Positions 46,583-54,108 of a stretch of 64,000 nucleotides of DNA are shown here, one piece after another. The notes below the pieces were generated by a model. That model made no database searches. It was not told where the DNA came from and worked only from the letters and a program-made list of their open reading frames with translations. A program made the position numbers and the translations under genes. The stretch comes from Hyphomicrobiales bacterium (GTDB lineage Bacteria; Pseudomonadota; Alphaproteobacteria; Rhizobiales; Rhizobiaceae). Where the stretch lies: the NCBI GenBank assembly GCA_900471525.1, contig UCEZ01000006.1, forward strand, positions 111,109-175,108, written 5' to 3'. Each line of letters opens with the position of its first letter. Position 1 is the first letter of the stretch.

Positions 46583-48161
46583 GGTTGATATACTCCGGTA
46601 CGTTCCACGCTTTGTCGGTTTCGAAAAGCCGTAGGGCGACCTCAGTCTTGTTATTCTGCATGAACTTCAACAGGTCTTCGTCCGTGGCGTACGTGGTGCC
46701 CAGGATATCATTCAACACAACCCGGCCATTGGCCTTGAGCAGTTGGGGTTCCAATGTCCTGGCACTCTCGTCGGGATCGTACTGAAGTGCGATGTGTTTA
46801 TGATTGAGATAATCGGCGTATTTTTGCTGCAGCCGAGCCACGTCTCCATCGTTGTCGGTCACCACGTCGACCTTGATGTTCAATATGTCCGCGATCTCCA
46901 AAAAGCGTTTGAATGCGAGAGAGCTGACACTGATGACGTCGACCCCCGCCTCAATGGGCATCTTGCCGTGCCTTCGATGAAAGGCTTTCTGCACAACAAG
47001 CTCATCGGATGGCCCTTCAACTAGGATCGCACGCTTTGAGAGCACCAGTCGCAGCGTGTCGTAGCCTGGTAGTTTCAGGAAGTAATCCCGGGTCTTCGAA
47101 TCGAGCGCCGTTAGCTTGGTCGCGATGCCGTTCATGAACATCAAAACCGAATCCACTCCGAGCTTGTTCATTACGTAGCTGCTGTGTGTGGTTATCAGCA
47201 GCTGCCGGTCTCCACGTTTGGCGGCGATATGAGCGATCAAGCTTGCGAGATTTGTAAATGAAAGATGGTTCTCGGCTTCCTCGATCAGGAAAATGTGGGA
47301 GTTGTCCGCAACATCCAGGGCTAGCTTGATCTTGACGGCGCTTTGCTCACCCTTGCCAATAAGCGTCATCGGAATCTCATCAAGGTGCGGCATCACACCT
47401 GACTCCCAGCTTGCCCGAGCCGAACTGTCGAGCGACACGGTGATCGCCTTGTCAGAAACATGCCCTTTTTTCGCCTCAAGGCCTGAGTTGATGGCTGCAA
47501 CCTTAGGGTCGGCCAGAAAGCGATCTTTCATCTGCCGATATGAGAGAGCGAGACTAACCTGCTCCTCACGAGTCAGGCTGTCCTTGACCACATCCAGGAC
47601 GTATCGATTGGCAACACCATTGTTCCGCAGGGTGCTCGCGTCGATGTAGCTTGGTCGAACTGGAATGGAACGTGCTGTCACATCGTTGTCAGCGAAATCG
47701 CGCCACCGAACAATGTAATGCTCTACCGGAATTGTTCGGATGAGCGAGGGATCGGCGATATAGTCCTCGTACTCAGCCCGGTAGCCTTCATTGAATTCGA
47801 TCAGCATTCTGACGCCTGGGACGTCGAGCTTCAGGGAGTTTATCCGCCCTTTTAGCTTTGTCAGCGCTGGATCGTCTGAGAAGTAAAGTTCAATCAGAAT
47901 CGGCGGCGGCGGGCCGACATACTTCTTGTGCAGTATCGCAATGTAATGGCTGACCACCTTGGAATTGAAAAGATAAGGGTGCAGTTCGCCCTGGATAGCA
48001 CGGCCATTGATCTGACCGCTCAAGGCGAGGTGTATTGCTTCCAGGAGGGTCGATTTTCCGCATTCATTGTCGCCGACAATGACATTTAGGTTTGGATTGA
48101 GATCAACGGTCGAATCCAGGAGACAACGGTAATTTTTGATGACGACTTTTGTTATGTGCAC
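46569..48161 (-). CDS. OLD-family ATP-dependent nuclease, Gabija GajA-like
   Basis: A 530-residue OLD nuclease: ABC-type ATPase followed by TOPRIM. Walker A is VGDNECGKST (residues 29-38), Walker B is FLIEEAEN (about 290), and a Q/H-loop-type stretch is LLITTHSSY. The TOPRIM residues appear in ILVEGPSDE (about 378-386) and TDNDGD (about 433). The pairing with a UvrD helicase is the Gabija arrangement; GajA cuts DNA when nucleotides are depleted. The order, nuclease then helicase, is the same as in Gabija. Confidence 0.84.
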   Translation of the reverse strand: MHITKVVIKNYRCLLDSTVDLNPNLNVIVGDNECGKSTLLEAIHLALSGQINGRAIQGELHPYLFNSKVVSHYIAILHKKYVGPPPPILIELYFSDDPALTKLKGRINSLKLDVPGVRMLIEFNEGYRAEYEDYIADPSLIRTIPVEHYIVRWRDFADNDVTARSIPVRPSYIDASTLRNNGVANRYVLDVVKDSLTREEQVSLALSYRQMKDRFLADPKVAAINSGLEAKKGHVSDKAITVSLDSSARASWESGVMPHLDEIPMTLIGKGEQSAVKIKLALDVADNSHIFLIEEAENHLSFTNLASLIAHIAAKRGDRQLLITTHSSYVMNKLGVDSVLMFMNGIATKLTALDSKTRDYFLKLPGYDTLRLVLSKRAILVEGPSDELVVQKAFHRRHGKMPIEAGVDVISVSSLAFKRFLEIADILNIKVDVVTDNDGDVARLQQKYADYLNHKHIALQYDPDESARTLEPQLLKANGRVVLNDILGTTYATDEDLLKFMQNNKTEVALRLFETDKAWNVPEYINRAVA

Positions 48162-48320
48162 CGAAATCCCCGCGATCCATCCTGAAAGCCGACGAATCGG
48201 TTCAGTTTCAAATATGGATTCTTACCGTGAGGATCGTTGATGATACAACTGATGCGTTAAATCTGCGGCTTCAATTGCCTCGCCGTTCGGGCCGTTCACC
48301 GGCATAAACGCTTTGTATGA

Positions 48321-48353
48321 CCAGGGTCATCACCCCTAAAGTGATGACCCTGG
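48321..48353. other. 13-bp perfect hairpin between two minus-strand genes
   Basis: CCAGGGTCATCAC and GTGATGACCCTGG form a perfect 13-bp stem with a 7-base loop. It sits 16 bases past the stop of the unknown gene at 48369 and about 160 bases upstream of the OLD nuclease. No T-run follows, so termination is only possible. Confidence 0.55.
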
Positions 48354-48368
48354 TGTTTCCATGACAGG

Positions 48369-49307
48369 TCACCGCCCGTAGGTCGCGGACGTCTCGAACC
48401 GAGGCTCTTCCAGTTCAGCAATCGGACCGATGTTGCGGCCTACATGCTTGATCATCGGAAACCCCTGCTTTGTGAGCTTTTCCATAGCATCGAGATCGCC
48501 TTCGGAGGCCGCCACGACCAATGGTCTGGGAGCGTCTTTGCCGTATCCGAACTCGATATCCGCATCCGCGACGGATTCGGAGGCGATGTACGTAGCGGCC
48601 TTGATGACGGTGTTAATTGCTGCTGTCGCGGCCTTCCAATCGCCACGCAGCTCTTCATTAGCGTTCGCGGGAGTATTCCAGTACGGGAAGAATTGGTACG
48701 CACCCTCAATCGTATTGTCTTCGCCAATGCGCATGTGAACGTAATTGGCCATGCGTGCCAGGGTCGCCGCAGTCGTGCGGTCAAATCCGTTCCGGTCAAA
48801 TTTAGGGTCGTTAAGGACGAGGTAGAAATCGAAAATGCTGCGCTCGTCGTCCGATTCCTTCATCTGGACATAGGCACCTTCGAAATGCAGGTTCTTTTCC
48901 TTGTCGATAACCAGCGATTCCTGGTGCCCGAAATCAAAATACGAAAAACCGCCACCTCCAGGGATGACGAGGTCAGACAGGTTCCATTCCGAGATGTCTT
49001 GATCCGGCAGTTTCCCGACGAGGTTCGAGACATCGTAAACGTTCGGCACGTCCCCAGTCAGGAACACGCTTCCAACCAATTCTTTCAGCTTCTCGATGCG
49101 GAGCGTGTAAAACTGCTGCTGCTCGACCGACATGTTTTCGAGGTCGCGGTTGTCAGCCCAGGTGAGTGCGGCATCATTCTCCTTGCGTGAACGGCGTCCG
49201 GACAAGCCACGGTTCGAGACCGCCGCCTGGATGCCGATTTTTTCCGGACGGTCTTCAATAATACCAGGGAGGTCGAGGAAACGGACGGGATGTGGTTTGT
49301 GGTTCAT
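48369..49307 (-). CDS. Protein of unknown function, 312 aa
   Basis: I recognise no domain. The chosen start is MNHKPHPVRFL at 49307; a longer frame from 49466 has no supporting ribosome site. The protein is soluble. The middle contains LVIPGGGGFSYFDFGHQESL and KNLHFEGAYVQMKESDDERS, which read as a beta-rich domain. The C-terminal third is helical (GDWKAATAAINTVIKAATYI) and ends ASEGDLDAMEKLTKQG...FETSATYGR. A decayed copy of that end occurs 3 kb away. The gene may be a defence accessory or a general island gene. Confidence 0.65.
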   Translation of the reverse strand: MNHKPHPVRFLDLPGIIEDRPEKIGIQAAVSNRGLSGRRSRKENDAALTWADNRDLENMSVEQQQFYTLRIEKLKELVGSVFLTGDVPNVYDVSNLVGKLPDQDISEWNLSDLVIPGGGGFSYFDFGHQESLVIDKEKNLHFEGAYVQMKESDDERSIFDFYLVLNDPKFDRNGFDRTTAATLARMANYVHMRIGEDNTIEGAYQFFPYWNTPANANEELRGDWKAATAAINTVIKAATYIASESVADADIEFGYGKDAPRPLVVAASEGDLDAMEKLTKQGFPMIKHVGRNIGPIAELEEPRFETSATYGR

Positions 49308-49923
49308 GATGGCTCTCACGGTGTCGATATCCGCCAGGATGTCGTGAGGCACAGCATGACACAAAGGCCGCTTGACATAAAGAACAATACGTGAACATAT
49401 GGCGGCAACCGAGACAGATGACGTGTCTCTGGAAAAATAATTTCGGGTTGAATGGCCTGAGTCCAAAGGAGTTCTCCAAGAATTCCTTTGATCGGTTAAA
49501 ATGCCCGTGAAAAATGCAATCTCTTGTTCGGAATTGCCGAGGTACCTTCTCCTCCGCGCCGAAAAGCAAAGGAAAAACGCTGTGACCTATAAGCTATGCA
49601 TACGAAGCGAACGGGATGTCCGTTCGGCAATCGTCAGCTAAGCAAAGCGTTTTTGCTCGGCTGACTTGCTGAGCCCCATCCCACCGAGGTCAACCCAACT
49701 TAGGGAACGGTGGAAAAAAATGAACTTCCTCGATAATTGCCATCGCTGTGCACCCCGGTCGTCTCGTGACGAAGGGCATCTGCGTGCGATGAAGCCTATT
49801 CCGAACTTCTTCCATCACCACGGTCTAGCGATAGGATTCTGACCCCTTCGAGGTTCAGCGACATCCATTCCTATCCGAGTTCCACCGCGCTTCCTGTCAG
49901 GAGCGCGAACGATGGAGGCTGTG
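49308..49923. other. 616-bp gap upstream of the Tn7-like operon
   Basis: No gene is convincing. It holds the upstream region of the unknown gene (-) and the likely end of the Tn7-like element (+). Three inverted repeats are present: CAAAGGA/TCCTTTG (49464-49490), CGAACGG/CCGTTCG (49608-49626) and a longer one at 49634-49664. Tn7-like ends normally carry several transposase-binding repeats and a terminal TGT/ACA. I could not identify them with confidence. Confidence 0.45.
49608..49664. repeat. Two adjacent hairpins upstream of the tns operon
   Basis: Hairpin one is CGAACGG-GATGT-CCGTTCG (49608-49626). Hairpin two is TCAGC-taa-GCAAA-gcgtt-TTTGC-tcg-GCTGA (49634-49664), a 13-base arm interrupted by a 3-base mismatch. 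They lie about 260 bases before the first tns ORF, in the zone expected for the transposon end. Confidence 0.5.
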
Positions 49924-50106
49924 ATGAACGGCTCTTTCGATGGCGGACGCGTGGCTTGTAAGCCCGTTTCCGTCGAACAACTCCTTGTGCTGGGGGTGCC
50001 AGAGCACGTCGTCATGTCGCTGCGCGCGATGTCGACTGTGCCAAAGGCCACCTTCCGTGACGAGGGAGTACCGCTGCCGGACTGTGAGGTGCGTCATGCG
50101 CGCTAA
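49924..50106 (+). CDS. Small ORF preceding tnsA, 60 aa
   Basis: A short open frame (MNGSFDGGRVACKPVSVEQL start) with a good GGAGG five bases upstream. Its 3' end overlaps the tnsA-like start by 11 bases, suggesting coupled translation. I recognise no domain. It may be a regulatory or structural partner of the transposase. Confidence 0.55.
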   Translation: MNGSFDGGRVACKPVSVEQLLVLGVPEHVVMSLRAMSTVPKATFRDEGVPLPDCEVRHAR

Positions 50107-50854
50107 ATCTGTCTACACGGTGCTGAATTCCCTGTTTTCGGCAGAGCATGAGCCGGTCTATGACCCGCCCAAGCGTGTCCGCCACAAGATGCTACCCGTG
50201 GAGTTTCCCACGCGCAAATGCGTCAGTGGCGGCATTCGCTGCCGTTCCCCTCTCATGGCTGATGGCGTTCTTCACCTCGACACCGATCCGGATGTCGTGG
50301 CGATCTCTCCGTATCCGCTGATCGCCGATGCCTGGGTGGAAATCGAGCCTGGTGTCGAGGATCGTCTGCATCACTTCGCGGATGTGGCGGCCAAACGGCG
50401 TGACGGTTCGGTCGTCTTTCTGAAGTATGAGAACTTCTACATGCAGGAAGAGCGGCCGTGGCATGTCAGCGAGGCGAACGCGCTCGTTAGCTATTATCTG
50501 GACGTTTTCGGTTGCGTCTTCCGGGTTCTGAACGAGGCGACGCTTCGTATCGAGCCCCGCCTGTCGAACCTGCGGCAGATGTGGCAACACCGGGAGGTTC
50601 GCTCGCAACCGGTCAATCTGGATCGTGTTCGTGACGCCATTGGCTCACTCGTACATCCGGCCACAATCGATGATGTCTGGCGACACCTGGGCTCACCCCA
50701 GCACGCGGTCATCTGGGAGGGCGACGAGCGTGCGACTGTCCTTCCTCAGTCCAACCCTGTTTTCACGGCTGTGATGCAACTGGCGATGCGCGGCGAAGTC
50801 CGCCTCGACCTCGGGAAACGGCTGACCATGAACTCCCTGATTATGAAGGTGTAA
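50096..50854 (+). CDS. TnsA-like endonuclease subunit
   Basis: A 252-residue protein in the position and fold of TnsA, which makes the 5' cuts that release Tn7-like elements. The N-terminal domain shows LDTDPDVVAISPYPL and the HFADVAAKRRDGSVVFLKYEN core; the C-terminal part looks like a winged helix. The usual catalytic E..D..QxK pattern is altered: the strand expected to carry ExK reads FLKYEN, and no obvious N-terminal glutamate precedes it. Either the active site is shifted or activity is reduced. ATG at 50096 has GAGGTG upstream. tnsB starts three bases after the stop. Confidence 0.75.
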   Translation: MRAKSVYTVLNSLFSAEHEPVYDPPKRVRHKMLPVEFPTRKCVSGGIRCRSPLMADGVLHLDTDPDVVAISPYPLIADAWVEIEPGVEDRLHHFADVAAKRRDGSVVFLKYENFYMQEERPWHVSEANALVSYYLDVFGCVFRVLNEATLRIEPRLSNLRQMWQHREVRSQPVNLDRVRDAIGSLVHPATIDDVWRHLGSPQHAVIWEGDERATVLPQSNPVFTAVMQLAMRGEVRLDLGKRLTMNSLIMKV

Positions 50855-50857
50855 TCC

Positions 50858-53170
50858 ATGTCTATTGCTTCTGAAAAATTTGAGACCCTGCTGGCCAAGG
50901 CGACGGCGATCCTGTCACCGCGCGACTTTGCGTTGCCGGAAACGCCGGTCAATCAATACAACTCTCAGCTCCCCGGGATCGCCATGGGCGAGCGCGTTGC
51001 CCTGTACCTGGCCGACAAACGGACATTCTCCGTCTACGAATTCAAGGGTTGGCAGAATTCAGGGCCTGGGATGCCGAAAACGATGCTGTTCCACGAGTTC
51101 CAGTACGCTACGCCGTTTCCGATGACGGGACACCAATACTTCTGGCTGGTGGGACAGGGCCGCGCGTTGAATTTCAGCCTGAAGCCGGATGCTGGCCAAC
51201 CTCAAAACTCGCTGAACCTGACCATCAGCCAGCGTGAGCGCGCGCACCGAGCACTGGAATATGTGGACGAGTATTTCCGGATTGTCGATGAACTGTACAG
51301 CGGCAAGGAGACGACTGCCGCGCTGCGCATGGCGAAGAAGACCGTTTCCGAGCGACGCCAGGAGGACCCGCCATCGGACGCGACGATGTATCGCTGGATC
51401 AAAAAGTCTCGCCGTCGTACCGATGACCGTATCGCCTCGATGGCTCCGTTGCCCAATCCCGGCAACACCCTGAAGCGCAAGAGCACACGCTTCTATGAGG
51501 CTTTACGCGAAGCTCTCATCATCGCCCTGAGCGATCCGGAGGGAACCTACCTCACCATCAAGGCAGCGATGGAATCCCTGACTGCTGAAGGAGCAGAGTA
51601 CCATGACGTGGCTGCCGAGTTCCGCAAATGCTCGGATCGCCATTACCAACGTTTCCTGAAAGATGCCGATCCATACAGCAAAATCTACTTGGGTCAGGGG
51701 CCAGATGCAGCTGCCCGCCTGACCTCGGCAAAGATGCGTTTAGCCTTGCCTGACCATCCGCTGGATGTGGTCGATATCGACTACACGACCCTCGACGTGT
51801 TTGTCTTCGACCCGACATCGCGCTTTGCCTTTGGTCGTCCGAACATCCTGGTTTTCCGGGATCGGCACTCGGGCATTGTCTTGGGCTTCTACATCACGTT
51901 CGGCGCACCATCGATCACCAGTTTCATCGCTGGCCTGAAGCACGCGGTTTTTCCCAAGGACCCGGCGACTCTGCCTGAGGGTGTGACCTGGCCCTGGTTC
52001 GGTATTCCATTCCGGATCGGTGTCGACAATGACATGCACCTGATCGGCAATGACATCCGCAATGCGGCGCGTGAACTGGGTTTCACTCTGATCGAGTACC
52101 GGCCCGGCCACCCTTGGGAAAAGGGGGCGACCGAGCGCCTGTTCTCGATCCTGAATAAGCAGCTCATTCATCGTCTGCCGGGTTCGACCGCCGGATCACC
52201 AGAGGAGCGTGATGAATTCGACGATGAGAAGGAGAAGGCGGTTCCCCAGTTGCGCCTGGACGAACTGCACGGGTTTTTGACCCACTATTTCGCTGAGGTG
52301 CACAATCGCAGCCTGAAAGCTGGTTTGGGACCGTTGATCACGCTCGAAGACTATCCCTGTGATCGTTGGGATCGCGGTATCATCGGATCGCCCACGCGCC
52401 CTCCGATCAATCCGGACGTCTTCATCCGTATTGTCGGTTACACCGACGGCGTGACCGTTCAGCGCGACGGCATCCGCCTCGATTACCTGCATTACTGGTC
52501 GCCGGAACTGCATGCTCTCAAACAGCATCCGAAACATCGTGACGGCAAGGGCAAGCACAAGGGCACCATCTACCAAGTCACGCGCGATCCGAACGATGTG
52601 GGTTGGCTCTACGTCAATGACCCGTACAGGAATGTCGTAATCAAGCTGCCTGTGATTGACCGGGATGCCAAGTACGCGAACGGGCTGACGCTCTTCGAAC
52701 ACCAGAAGGCCATCAAGCACCACAAGGCGACGATTGGCAAAGTGACGGACAGCAAGGGCTTGATGAAGGCCCGTCGCGACCTGGAACTGCGCATGCCCGA
52801 ATTCCATAAGCGCCATCGGAAATATGAGCCTGCAAAGGCACTGGCGAAATTCATCCGTTCGGATGCAGCAAAGGCGCGTCTGTCCAGGATCGTCGAACTG
52901 ACACCGGACGAAGCGGTCGACACACACATCGACTACTTCAGCCCAGAGGTCGCGACGCCTGCAGCAAAGGTGAGCGACAACCGTCGTAGCCGCATGCCGG
53001 AGCCTAAGGACGGCGATCAGGAGGTCCCGACCACTCCTGCCAGCAATGACAGCGCCACGGGTGACGATGGGCCAGTGGGACTGGAGAGCCAAGAGAACGA
53101 ACCTAATCCGGGGCAGCGCGACGACCGTGATCCCGATTTTGACAAGCCCGATTTCTGGGAGGCTCGCTGA
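50858..53170 (+). CDS. tnsB: DDE transposase TnsB
   Basis: A 770-residue Mu/TnsB-type transposase that joins the transposon 3' ends to the target. The catalytic triad is readable: D308 (in VDIDYTTLD), D390 (GVDNDMH) and E426 (KGATERLF), with exactly 35 residues between the second and third, as expected. The N-terminal DNA-binding region (about 100-270) includes helix-turn-helix units, and the C-terminal 100 residues are disordered and charged, the TnsC-contact region. Its stop overlaps the tnsC start by one base. Confidence 0.93.
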   Translation: MSIASEKFETLLAKATAILSPRDFALPETPVNQYNSQLPGIAMGERVALYLADKRTFSVYEFKGWQNSGPGMPKTMLFHEFQYATPFPMTGHQYFWLVGQGRALNFSLKPDAGQPQNSLNLTISQRERAHRALEYVDEYFRIVDELYSGKETTAALRMAKKTVSERRQEDPPSDATMYRWIKKSRRRTDDRIASMAPLPNPGNTLKRKSTRFYEALREALIIALSDPEGTYLTIKAAMESLTAEGAEYHDVAAEFRKCSDRHYQRFLKDADPYSKIYLGQGPDAAARLTSAKMRLALPDHPLDVVDIDYTTLDVFVFDPTSRFAFGRPNILVFRDRHSGIVLGFYITFGAPSITSFIAGLKHAVFPKDPATLPEGVTWPWFGIPFRIGVDNDMHLIGNDIRNAARELGFTLIEYRPGHPWEKGATERLFSILNKQLIHRLPGSTAGSPEERDEFDDEKEKAVPQLRLDELHGFLTHYFAEVHNRSLKAGLGPLITLEDYPCDRWDRGIIGSPTRPPINPDVFIRIVGYTDGVTVQRDGIRLDYLHYWSPELHALKQHPKHRDGKGKHKGTIYQVTRDPNDVGWLYVNDPYRNVVIKLPVIDRDAKYANGLTLFEHQKAIKHHKATIGKVTDSKGLMKARRDLELRMPEFHKRHRKYEPAKALAKFIRSDAAKARLSRIVELTPDEAVDTHIDYFSPEVATPAAKVSDNRRSRMPEPKDGDQEVPTTPASNDSATGDDGPVGLESQENEPNPGQRDDRDPDFDKPDFWEAR

Positions 53171-54108
53171 TGGAGTACAGGCGTAACAGCAAGCCGATGA
53201 CGGCAGAGGAACGGATCGAGGCGGCGAAGCAGTCGGCCAGCGTCCGGCAGACATTGATGGACACGATGTTGGTGCCGTATCCGCAGTTCCGCGACGGGAT
53301 CAAATTCATCAGGAAGTTTCACGTACCGGTCGAAGGGGGCAATCCGTCGGCCGGGCGTATCGGCGGCCTCCTTGGGGAATCCCGCGTCGGAAAGACGGAA
53401 ATCTGCAGGTACTTCGTGTCGCAGAACCCGCCTTCCTACGATGATGAGGGCGAGTCTTACCCGGTCGTCTACGTCCAGGCGTCGGATGAAATGAAGTTGC
53501 CTTCCCTGGCAGACCGAATTTGCATCGCGACTGGTGCCCGTTCCCTGACGGTCAAACATAAGCTGGTTGCCGATGCGACGCTGCTGCGCTTGGCGGGGGC
53601 GAAGACGCAGCTTTTGATCATCGACGATGCGCATTTCATGTACGATGGGCGCACCCAGACGGACCGTCGAAACTTCATCAGTTTCGTGAAGATGGTTGCG
53701 GATCAGAAGCTGGCTAGCATCCTGCTGGTCGGGGAGGACAGCATTCTGGACACGATTGAGGCAACGCCGACGCTGTCGGGGCGAAGCTTCGTCTCTGAGA
53801 CTCTGCGCGCGTTCTCCAAGGACGACGAAAAGAAGAACTTCCGCAGCCTGCTGCTGGCCATTGAGGACCGCCTTCCATTTTCGAAGTCGTCGAACCTCAC
53901 CGAACAGAGGATTTCGGACGATCTCCACCGCTTCAGCGGTGGTCTGATCGGTCGCTTGGTAAACCTCATCCGCCAGGCTTCCTATTCGGCAATCGACGAC
54001 GGGTCAGCCCAAATCATGCGTGAACATCTGCGCGATGCGTCCAGGGCGCTGGTGCCGATGCATCCGGATCGTTCATATCGCTATTTCGACATCGGAGCCA
54101 AGAAATGA
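53170..54108 (+). CDS. tnsC: TniB/TnsC-type AAA+ transposition regulator
   Basis: A 312-residue AAA+ ATPase that links the target selector to the transposase. Walker A is LLGESRVGKTE (about residues 68-78) and Walker B is LLIIDDAHF. A sensor-1-like stretch ASILLVGED follows. Length and layout match TniB of Tn7-like elements. Translation is coupled to tnsB (1-base overlap) and to tniQ (4-base overlap). Confidence 0.92.
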   Translation: MEYRRNSKPMTAEERIEAAKQSASVRQTLMDTMLVPYPQFRDGIKFIRKFHVPVEGGNPSAGRIGGLLGESRVGKTEICRYFVSQNPPSYDDEGESYPVVYVQASDEMKLPSLADRICIATGARSLTVKHKLVADATLLRLAGAKTQLLIIDDAHFMYDGRTQTDRRNFISFVKMVADQKLASILLVGEDSILDTIEATPTLSGRSFVSETLRAFSKDDEKKNFRSLLLAIEDRLPFSKSSNLTEQRISDDLHRFSGGLIGRLVNLIRQASYSAIDDGSAQIMREHLRDASRALVPMHPDRSYRYFDIGAKK

